A stretch of DNA of 64,000 bases, from NCBI RefSeq assembly GCF_000503775.1, contig NZ_KI629785.1:1239501-1303500 (forward strand), in the 5' to 3' direction. Source of the stretch: Brevibacillus panacihumi W25 (lineage in GTDB: Bacteria; Bacillota; Bacilli; Brevibacillales; Brevibacillaceae). The position numbers were made by a program, and so were the translations under genes. Under the pieces are notes generated by a model. That model was not told where the DNA came from, did not search any database, and saw only the letters and a program-made list of their open reading frames with translations. Positions 1 to 8,392 of this stretch are shown piece by piece. Each line of letters starts with the position of its first letter. Position 1 is the first letter of the stretch.

Positions 1-481
1 TGTCGATCAATCCTCCGGCAATGATCGGCAGAGGTGTCAGGTTCGTCATCTCCTGGATGACACGGGGCATCACGCCTGGCATGACCTCGACCGCATCCGG
101 CAAGGATTGTTCAATCACCTTGATCCCTTTGACCACAGCATTGCGATCGATGAGAAAAATCCGTTGGATGGCCATCAGATTCATCTCTTTCGCTACGCGG
201 ATCAGATTGCTGCGAGTCGAAATGATCCCCGTCGGTTCAATGTTCTTGGCGACGTAGGCGACCCCGCTTTTATCCGCTGCAATGCCTTCAATAAACTCCA
301 TGTGCAAGAATACATGCTTTCCGGCTGCCTTGACGCGATCCACCAATTCCTTGATGTTGAAAATCGAGCCAGTGAGCAGAAAGATGATATTCACTTCACT
401 TTCGAGTGCAGGCTCCAGAAGCTGCTCTTCTTGCACTGCAGCAATAGTCTGGCATTCCACCAGGTCGACGATCGGGTACAT
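1..481 (-). CDS. glpP: GlpP glycerol-3-phosphate-responsive antiterminator (3' end outside window)
   Basis: I translated this frame by hand: it opens MYPIVDLVECQTIAAVQEE and runs off the left edge after 160 codons, so the last part of a family of roughly 190 residues is missing. Segments such as NIIFLLTGSI, GKHVFLHMEFIEG, GIISTRS and LIRVAKEMNLMAIQRIFLID, followed by EVMPGVMPRVI and LPIIAGGLI, are typical of GlpP. In Bacillus, GlpP with glycerol-3-phosphate binds leader mRNA and prevents termination. The start at 481 has a GGAGG ribosome binding site. It is the last visible gene of the operon that begins at 5264, whose leader carries an intrinsic terminator, so autoregulation is likely (inference). 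Confidence 0.9.
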   Translation of the reverse strand, partial: MYPIVDLVECQTIAAVQEEQLLEPALESEVNIIFLLTGSIFNIKELVDRVKAAGKHVFLHMEFIEGIAADKSGVAYVAKNIEPTGIISTRSNLIRVAKEMNLMAIQRIFLIDRNAVVKGIKVIEQSLPDAVEVMPGVMPRVIQEMTNLTPLPIIAGGLID

Positions 482-531
482 TCCCTAACCTCCGTTGCTT
501 TGAGTTCCCGATACCATTATAGCACGATTGG

Positions 532-1302
532 TTAGAGGTTCACGATTTCTTTAATGCTATTCAGCACATAGCGTGGACGATGTTCGCTTGTTTCCGCCAT
601 CTCGGCAGTGCTGATACCCGTCAGGACCAGTACAGAATTCATCCCGGTATCATTGCCCATCTTGATGTCCGTCTCCAAGCGATCTCCGACCATATAGCAA
701 GCGGAGTAATCCAGCCCGAGATGCTCTACAGCCGCCTCGGCAGCGATAGGAGAAGGCTTGCCAACCACCAGATCGATCGGTTGTCCTGTCGCTCCCTCCA
801 AAGCACCGATCAGAGCGCCTGTGTCAGGAATCTGCCCATCCTCGAGCGGGCAAGTGCGATCCGGATTGGAGGCAATGACAACCGCTCCGCGAATCGCTGC
901 CTGATAGAGATCATTGAGACGGTCATACGTAAAGTTGCGGTCCCAGGAAAGCACGACATACTGCACATCCAGCGGATTCTCGCTCATCGTGATGCCGTGT
1001 TCGCGCAGTTCATCGCGGATCGGCTCTTCCCCGATGACCAGCACCTTGTCTGTTGGCTTGCATACTTTTTGCAAATAACGGGCGACGATCAGAGATGAAT
1101 TGAGCACGTCATCCAGACTGGTCGGAATCCCCATCTTTGTCAATTTGTGTGCGTACGATTGCCGGGTCGCAATCGGCTTGTTGGACAGAAAGACTACCTT
1201 GTCCCCTCTGTCGCGCAAGGCTTGGATCGCCTCAACTGCTCCATCGATCAGCTTGTCGCCGAGGTAAACCGTGCCATCCAGATCAAAAATAAATCCCTTC
1301 AT
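532..1302 (-). CDS. HAD-IIA (NagD/AraL-like) sugar- or glycerol-phosphate phosphatase
   Basis: This 256-residue protein is a HAD-superfamily phosphatase of the IIA (NagD/AraL/YutF) class. Motif I is FIFDLDGTVY with nucleophile Asp7 and acid/base Asp9. Motif II is the Ser of VVFLSNKP, the motif III Lys lies in VVGKPSP and motif IV is MVGDRLETDI. A C2-type cap lies between motifs II and III. Enzymes of this class dephosphorylate small phosphometabolites, including glycerol-3-phosphate and sugar phosphates. It lies 37 bp after the ABC permease gene and just before glpP, so it could release phosphate from an imported organophosphate or detoxify excess glycerol-3-phosphate (inference). The exact substrate cannot be read from the sequence. 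Confidence 0.85.
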   Translation of the reverse strand: MKGFIFDLDGTVYLGDKLIDGAVEAIQALRDRGDKVVFLSNKPIATRQSYAHKLTKMGIPTSLDDVLNSSLIVARYLQKVCKPTDKVLVIGEEPIRDELREHGITMSENPLDVQYVVLSWDRNFTYDRLNDLYQAAIRGAVVIASNPDRTCPLEDGQIPDTGALIGALEGATGQPIDLVVGKPSPIAAEAAVEHLGLDYSACYMVGDRLETDIKMGNDTGMNSVLVLTGISTAEMAETSEHRPRYVLNSIKEIVNL

Positions 1303-1339
1303 GCTGACTCACTCCTGTCCTATCCAATCCGTCATCCTA

Positions 1340-3049
1340 TTAATAAAGCTGATCCTTCGTGATTTTCTTGGCGATAGCCTGAAGAATGATCACAATCACG
1401 ATAATCAAGATCGCCATCGCACACGCCGTATAATATTCACCGCGCAGCAGGTTTTGGAAGACCGCCAAGCTCATCGGCGCCCAGTCCGTAGGAGCCAAAA
1501 GAATGGAAATACTCGTCTCTTTAATAACGGTGACGAAGACCAGAATCGCACCGGCCGCAATCCCTGGCACCATCAACGGCCCAATGACCGTAAGCGCAGC
1601 AATGAGGTTGGATGCGCCCAGGCTGATAGCCGCTTCTTCGATATCCTTGCGTATCGCCATCATCGAGCTCATCGTCGAACGGATCATATACGGCATCCGG
1701 CGAATCGTATACGCGATGATCAGCAAAATCGCCGTCCCGGTCAGGTGGATCGGAGCTGTGTTAAATGTTTGAATCAGCGCGATCCCCAAGGCAATCCCGG
1801 GAACGATCAGCGGAATCGAGGAAACAAAGTCAAGTCCCCCGGAACCACGACGCACGACAAAGTAAGACACAAAGGTAGAGATGATCACGCTCAGCACCAG
1901 CGTACCTCCGGCCAGCACCATACTGTTCCAGATGTTTTTGCCGGAGATGCTGAAGATCGTTTTGTAGTGATCCAGCGTATACCCGTCCGGCAGCGCATGG
2001 TGTCCCCAGGTCGTGGCGATGGACGAGAGAAATACCGAACCCATTGCCAGAATCGGAACAAATGTGATCAGGAATGTGTAGATTGTCAAACCTACCAGCG
2101 TCCCTTTGTGGTCGTTCAGCTTTTGCTTGGTCGGCTTTCCGGAGATGGTTCCGTACTCTCTGCCTTTGATTACCAGACGCTGCAGCCAGAAGAAGAACGC
2201 TGCGACGAGCAACATGATCACCGTCAGGACTGCAGAGCCCGCCCAGTTAAAGAATCCGGCAATCTCGCGGTAGGATTCTACTACGATCAGGTTCAAGTCT
2301 TTGGGTGCCAGAATGATCGGCGTACCGAAGTCGGAGAAGCTGACCGTAAAGATCAAGAGCATGCTGGAGACAATGCCCGGTACTGCGAGCGGCAGTGTTA
2401 CGCGCAAAAACGTGTACCAGCTTTTCGCCCCGAGGTTTTGCGAAGCTTCTTCCAACGTGACATCGCTAATTTTGAATGCAGCTACCATTGGCCACAGTGC
2501 ATAAGGGAAGAAGAAAAAGACCTGTACCAACACAATGCCCAGCATGGACTGCACATCAAACAAGACACCTTCTCCACCGAAGCTATGGTAGAGCTGCGTC
2601 ACCCAGCCCGTTTTCCCGAACATTAGGACGAAGGCGTGGGACGAGATAAAAGTCGGCATAATCAATGGAATGGTGCACAATGCCGCAAAGAAAGGCTTAA
2701 ACGGCATTTTCGTGCGGGCAAACGCATACGCGATCGGCAGCACAACCAGTGTGACGATAATAGCTACCCCAGTCCCCAGCTCCAAGCTGTTGATCAATGC
2801 CGCAAAATAGCTGTTCCCCTCGCTGAAAATCGAGGTATAGGCCTCCGCCGAGATGTTGGACAGCTTTTCTATTGTCGAATTGAAGATCTTTTGGCTGGTA
2901 AAGCTGCCAAAGATATTGATGGGCTGCCCTGTGAAACTGACGAGCAGAATCGAAAAGAGCGGAACCAGCAAAAAGACAAAGAAGAAAAGATAAATCAGCC
3001 ATTTGAGAACCGACAATCCATTTAATTGAGCGAGGAAACGTTTCATCAT
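1340..3049 (-). CDS. ABC transporter fused permease (FbpB/AfuB type)
   Basis: A 569-residue membrane protein with two tandem binding-protein-dependent permease domains of about 270 residues each, the fused layout of the iron(III)/2-aminoethylphosphonate/AfuB importers. Each half has an EAA-type loop for the ATPase: EEASQNLGAKSWYTFLRVTLPLAVPG in the first half (about residue 200) and EEAAISLGASNLIAALTVIGPLMVPG in the second (about 480), quoted here by position and key residues only. About 12 hydrophobic segments are visible. Its start overlaps the end of the upstream ATPase gene by 4 bp, which indicates coupled translation. Afu-type transporters were once assigned to iron but some carry hexose phosphates. 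Together with the HAD phosphatase and GlpP this favours an organophosphate substrate (inference). Confidence 0.85.
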   Translation of the reverse strand: MMKRFLAQLNGLSVLKWLIYLFFFVFLLVPLFSILLVSFTGQPINIFGSFTSQKIFNSTIEKLSNISAEAYTSIFSEGNSYFAALINSLELGTGVAIIVTLVVLPIAYAFARTKMPFKPFFAALCTIPLIMPTFISSHAFVLMFGKTGWVTQLYHSFGGEGVLFDVQSMLGIVLVQVFFFFPYALWPMVAAFKISDVTLEEASQNLGAKSWYTFLRVTLPLAVPGIVSSMLLIFTVSFSDFGTPIILAPKDLNLIVVESYREIAGFFNWAGSAVLTVIMLLVAAFFFWLQRLVIKGREYGTISGKPTKQKLNDHKGTLVGLTIYTFLITFVPILAMGSVFLSSIATTWGHHALPDGYTLDHYKTIFSISGKNIWNSMVLAGGTLVLSVIISTFVSYFVVRRGSGGLDFVSSIPLIVPGIALGIALIQTFNTAPIHLTGTAILLIIAYTIRRMPYMIRSTMSSMMAIRKDIEEAAISLGASNLIAALTVIGPLMVPGIAAGAILVFVTVIKETSISILLAPTDWAPMSLAVFQNLLRGEYYTACAMAILIIVIVIILQAIAKKITKDQLY

Positions 3050-4176
3050 AACGCCACCACGCGATTCGGATCAATTTGCAGTTTCACCGCTGTTCCTGAT
3101 GGCAAGATTGGACTGCCCGCTTCAAACACCGTGTCTACCTCAAAGCGCAATTCGCCAACCTTGACATCGTAGCGGATCGTCGGGCCCAGGTAAGTGGATA
3201 GTTCAATCGTTCCATCCAAGATGTTCTCCTCGTTGGCTGCTGCCTCCCCTGCAAACAGTCGGATGCTTTCAGGACGAATAATGATTTCAACGTCCTTTTT
3301 GCTTGTCGGGTACGTGGAGCGAAGCTGTTGATTTTGTCCGACCTGAATCACGGTCTCCCCGGCCTCATTCGTGCCTTTGACCGTGCCGTTGAAGATGTTG
3401 GACGAGCCTACGAAGTCCGCAACAAACTTGGTAGCAGGGTTGCTGTACAGCGCTGTCGGTGTATCGACTTGCACCAGACGTCCGCCATGCATGACGGCAA
3501 CACGGTCTGCCATGCTCATTGCTTCTTCCTGGTCGTGCGTGACGAAAATGGTAGTGATGCCTACCTTCTGCTGAATCTGACGAATGGTGACGCGCATGAC
3601 GTTGCGCAGCTTTTTATCCAGGTTGGAGAGCGGTTCGTCCATCAGCAGAACGGCAGGCTCCATAACCAGGGCGCGCGCCAATGCCACACGCTGCTGTTGA
3701 CCGCCGGACAATTGACCCGGCAAGCGATCAGCCAGATGTCCCAATTCGACAAAATCGAGGGCATCGCGTACCTTTTGCTCAGTGACGCGGTCTACCTTCC
3801 CCAGTTTTCTGTTCAGCATATGCGCCAAAGTGGAGATTTTTGCTCCGAACCCGCCTTCGTAAAAGCGGCGAATATTCAGACTGTACGCGACATTCTCAAA
3901 CACGTTGAGATGTGGAAAGAGCGCGTAGCTTTGAAAGACCATCCCGCAGTTGCGCTGGTTGGCCGGAATCAGGTTCACGTTACGATCCCCGATGTAGATA
4001 TTGCCGGAAGTAGGTGTCTCAAATCCCGCAACACATCTCATCGTTGTCGTTTTCCCGCAGCCGGAAGGACCCAAGAGGGCGAAGAACTCGCCCTCCCGAA
4101 TCTCCAGGTTGACATCTTCCAAAGCGGTGTTTCCGTTATATTGTTTATTCAAGTGCTCAATCTTCACCGATCCCAT
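3046..4176 (-). CDS. ABC transporter ATP-binding protein (FbpC/PotA type)
   Basis: A 376-residue ATPase with Walker A GPSGCGKTT, Q-loop, signature LSGGQQQRVALARALV, Walker B LLMDEPLSNLD and the switch His in TTIFVTHDQEEAMSMADR. The C-terminal 110 or so residues form the OB-fold (TOBE) regulatory domain usual for iron, polyamine and sugar importers. I place the start at the internal ATG 4176 because it has a GAGGGGG site at the right distance. The longer frame from 4212 would overlap the upstream binding-protein gene and has no good site. It energises the fused permease downstream. Confidence 0.87.
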   Translation of the reverse strand: MGSVKIEHLNKQYNGNTALEDVNLEIREGEFFALLGPSGCGKTTTMRCVAGFETPTSGNIYIGDRNVNLIPANQRNCGMVFQSYALFPHLNVFENVAYSLNIRRFYEGGFGAKISTLAHMLNRKLGKVDRVTEQKVRDALDFVELGHLADRLPGQLSGGQQQRVALARALVMEPAVLLMDEPLSNLDKKLRNVMRVTIRQIQQKVGITTIFVTHDQEEAMSMADRVAVMHGGRLVQVDTPTALYSNPATKFVADFVGSSNIFNGTVKGTNEAGETVIQVGQNQQLRSTYPTSKKDVEIIIRPESIRLFAGEAAANEENILDGTIELSTYLGPTIRYDVKVGELRFEVDTVFEAGSPILPSGTAVKLQIDPNRVVAL

Positions 4177-4190
4177 GGAAGATCCCCCTC

Positions 4191-5264
4191 TTATTGGAAT
4201 TTTTGACGCCATTCGTTACGTACGCGGTCATAGTTTTGTACAACCCAATCTACATCCAGCTCTTGCGCGTGAGGAATTACTTTTTCCAGCGTCAGCGGAG
4301 TTTTGGATTCTACGTCTTTGGAGATTGGGATATGGTACCAGTCAGCCAGTGTTTGTTGTCCTTCTTTGGAGAGCAGGTAATCGATCAGTGCTTTACCGCC
4401 ATCTGGGTTTGGACCACCCTCAACCAGCGACACAGGGTTTACGATAATAGGTGTTTTCTCAGGCACGATGAAGTCAACCTTCTCGCCTTTTGCCTTGTTT
4501 TCATAAGCCATGAAGTCAAAGCCGATACCGATCAGAGCTTCCCCTTTTGCTACGGCTTTTGTAGGTGCAGAACCGGAGTCAGGGATTGCGCTCATTTGGT
4601 CTACCAGTTTTTCGAAGTACTTCCAACCTTCTTCGTCGCCTTTTTCCATCAACTGGCTAAGTACGAGGAGTGTAGCTGTACCCGATGCTGCCGGGTTTGG
4701 CATTTGAATTTTGCCTTTCCATTTTGGATCGAGGAGATCATCCCATGTTTTCGGCAAATCTTCCGGCTTCACCAGCTCCGTATTGTAGACGAAGCCGAGT
4801 ACGAATACTTCAGCGCCGATCCATTTCCAATCCTTGTCGCGAACCTTGATGCCGTCAACTACTTCCGGCCAATCCTTGATTGCTTCTGGTGTATAAGATG
4901 TAATGATGCCTTTGTCCTTCGCAGACTCGAAAGGAAGGAATCCGCCGCCGCCGTACCAGATGTCAGCCATTGGGTTGTCTTTTTCCGCAATCATCCGGTT
5001 AACCAGTACATTGGTACCTGCATATTGCACGTTAACCGAAGAACCTGGGTTCAGCTTTTCAAAGGCTTGTCCCATCTGTTTGGTCATATCAGGTGTTTCT
5101 GGAGAGTAAAAAGCAATTGCGCCCAGTTCTTTCTTCGCGTCGCCACCCTCGCTGCCGCCTGTATTGGAAGGCGCAGAACCCTCGGAGGAAGAGCAACCAG
5201 ACAAGACAACAGATGTCAGGAGAGCTGCTGTCGCCAAACCATGAAACCACTTTCTTTTTTGCAT
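4191..5264 (-). CDS. ABC transporter substrate-binding lipoprotein (extracellular family 1, iron/phosphonate/AfuA type)
   Basis: A 357-residue precursor with a lipoprotein signal: a basic N-terminus, a hydrophobic core of about 15 residues and the lipobox LSGC with lipidated Cys near residue 24, followed by a Ser/Gly-rich linker. The mature part has the fold features of family-1 periplasmic binding proteins (AIAFYSPETPDMTKQMGQAF, then DIWYGGGGFLPFE and NPAASGTATL). It opens the operon and would capture the substrate outside the membrane. Similar proteins are annotated as Fe3+ or 2-aminoethylphosphonate binders. I see no Tyr-pair iron signature that I trust, and the operon context points to a phosphorylated organic compound. 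Confidence 0.85.
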   Translation of the reverse strand: MQKRKWFHGLATAALLTSVVLSGCSSSEGSAPSNTGGSEGGDAKKELGAIAFYSPETPDMTKQMGQAFEKLNPGSSVNVQYAGTNVLVNRMIAEKDNPMADIWYGGGGFLPFESAKDKGIITSYTPEAIKDWPEVVDGIKVRDKDWKWIGAEVFVLGFVYNTELVKPEDLPKTWDDLLDPKWKGKIQMPNPAASGTATLLVLSQLMEKGDEEGWKYFEKLVDQMSAIPDSGSAPTKAVAKGEALIGIGFDFMAYENKAKGEKVDFIVPEKTPIIVNPVSLVEGGPNPDGGKALIDYLLSKEGQQTLADWYHIPISKDVESKTPLTLEKVIPHAQELDVDWVVQNYDRVRNEWRQKFQ

Positions 5265-5346
5265 TTTTTGGACCCCTCTCTATTTTTTGTTCTTTTTCGC
5301 CAATCGACAATATTCTGGCAAAGCGCTCGATTCAGACAGAAAAAGG

Positions 5347-5412
5347 AAAAAACCCCTACACAAACATAAACACACTTCTCCCCTAGGGAATGTGTTTACG
5401 GGTAAGGGTTTT
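5347..5412 (-). terminator. Leader terminator/antiterminator element, putative GlpP target
   Basis: On the minus strand a long hairpin lies in the untranslated leader of the ABC operon. The outer stem AAAACCCTTAC (5412-5402) pairs with GTAGGGGTTTT (5359-5349) with one mismatch. The inner stem AAACACA (5397-5391) pairs with TGTGTTT (5374-5368). A TTTTTTCC run follows at once, so this has the form of an intrinsic terminator 60-130 nt after the predicted start of transcription and 80 nt before the first gene. Because the operon encodes GlpP, this is the expected position for a GlpP-relieved terminator. Confidence 0.75.
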
Positions 5413-5477
5413 CTCCATGTTCTCCGCCTAACCGTATGTGAAGCACTTTTTGTCGATTAACAGGTTATCTATAGCGA

Positions 5478-5506
5478 ATTATAGGGATTCTTCACATTAT
5501 TGTCAA
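5478..5506 (-). promoter_or_regulatory. Consensus sigma-A promoter of the ABC-HAD-glpP operon
   Basis: Minus-strand TTGACA at 5506-5501 and TATAAT at 5483-5478 with a spacer of exactly 17 bp, a perfect match to the vegetative consensus. The start of transcription should fall near 5471, giving a leader of about 200 nt. Confidence 0.85.
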
Positions 5507-5520
5507 TGAAAACACTTACA
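5507..5520. promoter_or_regulatory. Candidate cre site for CcpA
   Basis: TGAAAACACTTACA differs from the cre consensus (TGWAARCGYTWNCW) only at the central G. It touches the -35 hexamer of the adjacent consensus promoter. Catabolite control is common for glycerol and organophosphate genes, which fits the operon. One mismatch keeps this tentative. Confidence 0.5.
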
Positions 5521-5525
5521 TTTTT

Positions 5526-6065
5526 TTAAATAATTCGCCCTTTGGTGTGATTTCGTTCCAAATTCTCGCTGATCTCCCGGTAGGTTTCGGGCGTTTGCTG
5601 CTTGAAAAATTGCGAGACTCCCCAAGGAAAAATCTGGTGCAGCCACATCTGATAACGATTCGTGTAGGTGAACATCGATTTCGTTACCCGGGCAAATTCC
5701 TCTTTGCTTTCCATGTCTTCAATCAGCTCATGATAGCGACTTAGATACCGCCCGTATCTGGCAAGTCCAAAATAGCTGATCACCCCAACGTCGATTTTCA
5801 GCATCCGTTTTGCCATGGTCTGCAAATGCTTCAGATCAAACTCCGGGTCTTGGCTAAACGCTATCAAATCCGCAAAGATATGAATGCCCAACGCCCTCAT
5901 CTCTCCCCCGAGCATCACCAGTACGGAATAATATTGCCCGTATATGCCCGCTCCTGAAGGAAGATATCCTTTCTTCAGGGCATAAATATCCTCAGGTTCG
6001 TTCACCCAAATCTCCTCGATCTCTTTTTCCAGTTCAGTAAGGAAATCTTCTATCTTACGGTTCAC
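5526..6065 (-). CDS. Helical protein resembling the C-terminal domain of cucumopine synthase
   Basis: A 179-residue, mostly helical soluble protein with no signal peptide. Its GTG start (6065) overlaps the TGA of the preceding gene in a GTGA junction, so the two are translationally coupled. The order of a DUF3830/cyclophilin-like protein followed by a helical-bundle protein is that of the two domains of agrobacterial cucumopine synthase, here on separate polypeptides. Recognisable stretches are GAGIYGQYYSVL and HIFADLIAFSQD. The family assignment is from recall of domain architecture and size, not from a search. An alternative is an unrelated partner of the upstream protein. Confidence 0.5.
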   Translation of the reverse strand: MNRKIEDFLTELEKEIEEIWVNEPEDIYALKKGYLPSGAGIYGQYYSVLVMLGGEMRALGIHIFADLIAFSQDPEFDLKHLQTMAKRMLKIDVGVISYFGLARYGRYLSRYHELIEDMESKEEFARVTKSMFTYTNRYQMWLHQIFPWGVSQFFKQQTPETYREISENLERNHTKGRII

Positions 6066-6493
6066 TGTTCATCACCGCCTGCCAATCGGACGTGGACAGA
6101 CAAGTAGTGATCATCAAACAACAGATTATGCCAGACCTTCTCGCCAATGACTTGGATCTTTTCCAGATCCTCATCTGCAATTTGAGCCAGAGGCACAGCT
6201 GGCACGGGCTCGGTCATCGGACCGTAATTCATCGCCAGATATTGAAAGTCCAATTCGATATTTATTCTGCCGATCGGTTGTTTGTCCATCGGTTCCTCCT
6301 GATACGCGACCTCGCTGACCAGCCGATAGGGGAAATACATCTGTTTGCCGGCAACAACCGCATGACTTTGTATGCTTGTAAACGGCAGTGTTTTCTTGAA
6401 CTCCTCGCATAACTCCGGATTCATCTCCGACAGAAGTGTTGCTCTGACTGTACAATCAAAGTCAGGCCAACAAATTTCAATTCGTATACTCAT
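6062..6493 (-). CDS. DUF3830 / cyclophilin-like protein (cucumopine synthase N-domain-like)
   Basis: A 143-residue protein that I recognise as DUF3830-like. Hallmarks are IRIEICWPDFDCTV at the start, NPELCEEFKKTLPFTSIQSHAVVAG in the middle (about residues 25-48) and the later YGPMTEP and IGEKVW segments. DUF3830 has a cyclophilin-like beta-barrel and forms the N-terminal domain of cucumopine synthase, which condenses histidine with 2-oxoglutarate. What the free-standing bacterial versions do is not known to me. The start at 6493 has a GGAGG site. It lies between a sodium:solute symporter gene and the helical partner gene, so it may act on the compound that the symporter imports (inference). 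Confidence 0.65.
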   Translation of the reverse strand: MSIRIEICWPDFDCTVRATLLSEMNPELCEEFKKTLPFTSIQSHAVVAGKQMYFPYRLVSEVAYQEEPMDKQPIGRINIELDFQYLAMNYGPMTEPVPAVPLAQIADEDLEKIQVIGEKVWHNLLFDDHYLSVHVRLAGGDEQ

Positions 6494-6535
6494 CGAATTC
6501 CTCCATTCCTCGAGATCCCTATTTCTTGACTGACG

Positions 6536-8038
6536 CTAGGACGACTGTTTCAACAGCAGCTTGGCTTCATCCGAATCCAGGAACCCGTGGAACTTGCGAA
6601 TGACTTCAGCCGGCTGCGGCCGGGTGCACAAGCTGACGACGACGAAGACGACAGCGTTGAAGAGCAATGCCCATAAGCCAGGCATCATATCGAGCAAGTC
6701 GATTTTGCCAAGGGTAAACCAGACCATCACCACTGTGCCCACAACAAAGCCTGATAGTGCCCCTGCTTTCGTGGCTCTCGGCCAGAACAATGCCCCGAAC
6801 AGCATCGGAAAGATTTGCGCCATACCCCCCGTAGCCAAAGCAATCAGCATCGCCAGGAGCGGCGGTTTTTCGATCGAAGCATAGAAGGAGAAGAGAAAAA
6901 TCACGACAATCGCAATGCGACCCACGGAAATCAAACGTTTATCGCTGGCGTCCTTTTTGATCGTCTGATAGACATCTCTCGTAATCAAGGCACTCGCTGC
7001 ATGCAATTGCGAATTCGCCGTAGACAGGACAGCCGCCAATCCCCCGGCGCAGACAATCGCCGCAAAGACTAAAGGCGTGTATTCATACAGGAATCTCGGC
7101 AGGATTTCGTCAGGGAATTCGATCCCCGGAAATACGGCCTTCGTTCCCAGACCAAACCAAATGTAGGAAATATAGATCCAGATCAGATACAGGGGAGAAA
7201 GAACCGCTACCCACTTCAGCACTTTAATCGAGCCTGCGGAGAACATCCTCATGATGACATGGGGAGCAGCCACGCTGAGTCCGATCGTGATGATCACGGT
7301 CCAGGAAAACGCCATCGGCAAAGAGAAATACCCGGCATCCCCCGGCAAGAGCAATTGGTTCGGCGTCTTTTCCGCAACAGTCAGCCATGTCTGTGTCGGA
7401 CCGCCATAAAGGACATCCGTCAAGTACCAGCAACCGGCAACCATGGCGACAAACATGAAGATCCCCATGAATATATCCGTCCAAGCAACGGAGCGCATCC
7501 CGCCCAAATAGACAAAAATGAGTACGACAATCCCTGAGATCAATGCACCCCAGACATACGGAACAGCTCCCAGCGTAGCGAATTCCGTGATCCAGCCTGC
7601 GCCTGCCAATTGAAGCTGGATATAGGGAATGACAAAGGCCGCCAGCACGATGCCTGTCAACACCTTCAGAAACTTGCTTTGATAAAAGGCATCCAGCAAA
7701 TCACCAGGGGTCATGAAGTCGTATTTCTTGCCCAAAAGCCATACTCTGCTTCCTACCAGATAAAGCAAGATTCCGCCCAAGGTTTGCGTATAGGGGCCAA
7801 TCGCCCAGTAGCTCATCCCGTGAGCATACAAAAAGCCGCCCGTGCCTAAAAATGCGGATGCGCTATGGTAGGTCGCCGTGTACGTAAAAAACAGGGCGGC
7901 AAAACCAAGGGTCCTGCTGGCGACAAAGAAATCGCTGGCGTTGTTGTCCAGCTTCTTGGCCCAGCCGAAAAGGCCGATCGCCAATACAATAAAGGTAAAC
8001 AAGGCCAAGATAATGGTTGATGTAATGGCTGGAGACAT
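6536..8038 (-). CDS. Sodium:solute symporter (SSS family)
   Basis: A 500-residue integral membrane protein with about 13 hydrophobic segments and SSS features: SDFFVASRTLGF near residue 35, the unwound first core helix TYTATYHSASAFLGTGG (about 53-70) and GGMRSVAWTDIFMG (about 184-198), which corresponds to the Na+-site region. It should import a small organic solute with Na+. It follows a DUF3311-like gene by 18 bp and precedes the DUF3830 pair in what looks like one operon. The paired small membrane protein plus SSS symporter is a recurrent arrangement. The substrate is unknown. Confidence 0.85.
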   Translation of the reverse strand: MSPAITSTIILALFTFIVLAIGLFGWAKKLDNNASDFFVASRTLGFAALFFTYTATYHSASAFLGTGGFLYAHGMSYWAIGPYTQTLGGILLYLVGSRVWLLGKKYDFMTPGDLLDAFYQSKFLKVLTGIVLAAFVIPYIQLQLAGAGWITEFATLGAVPYVWGALISGIVVLIFVYLGGMRSVAWTDIFMGIFMFVAMVAGCWYLTDVLYGGPTQTWLTVAEKTPNQLLLPGDAGYFSLPMAFSWTVIITIGLSVAAPHVIMRMFSAGSIKVLKWVAVLSPLYLIWIYISYIWFGLGTKAVFPGIEFPDEILPRFLYEYTPLVFAAIVCAGGLAAVLSTANSQLHAASALITRDVYQTIKKDASDKRLISVGRIAIVVIFLFSFYASIEKPPLLAMLIALATGGMAQIFPMLFGALFWPRATKAGALSGFVVGTVVMVWFTLGKIDLLDMMPGLWALLFNAVVFVVVSLCTRPQPAEVIRKFHGFLDSDEAKLLLKQSS

Positions 8039-8056
8039 GCGCGTTTTCCCCCTTTA

Positions 8057-8335
8057 TTAAACCCATAGCTTTCGGGCTGCATAGATCCCGGCAACTAGCA
8101 TCACGTGAACCCAAAAGGTTAACCATACATAGGTAAAGGGCATCCCGAACAGAAACGGATAAGCCGTATTCGCCCAGATCAATCCCGGATAAACCATGAG
8201 AAATGAGATGATGACAATAACCGTCAACGTCCAGCCCAGCTTCGTTCTCGGCAAAAGGTATGTATGCTTTTTGATTAACCTCATCGCCTCTTCCTGATCG
8301 TCAACAGCTGTTTTTACAGAAGTTTCCAACTCCAT
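8057..8335 (-). CDS. Small membrane protein, DUF3311-like, partner of the symporter
   Basis: A 92-residue protein with a charged N-terminal third and two hydrophobic segments (about residues 34-52 and 65-85). The FLFGMPFTYVWLTFWV stretch resembles DUF3311 proteins, which are usually encoded directly before an SSS symporter, as here. The start at 8335 has an AAAGGAGG site. It may be an accessory subunit of the transporter (inference from pairing). Confidence 0.6.
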   Translation of the reverse strand: MELETSVKTAVDDQEEAMRLIKKHTYLLPRTKLGWTLTVIVIISFLMVYPGLIWANTAYPFLFGMPFTYVWLTFWVHVMLVAGIYAARKLWV

Positions 8336-8392
8336 TCTCTTCCCTCCTTTTGAAATCAGACAAGCTCTGGCCCACCCTAACTTGAAAATGGA

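Noticed and set aside
1271-2626. Long plus-strand open frame (451 codons) opposite the HAD and permease genes
   Set aside because: It lies antisense to a clear permease gene, is full of His/Arg/Gln typical of mirror frames, and has no ribosome binding site or family resemblance.
5326-5340. Second cre-like sequence near GGCAAAGCGCTCGATT in the ABC operon leader
   Set aside because: The flanks do not match the cre consensus, and it lies downstream of the terminator.
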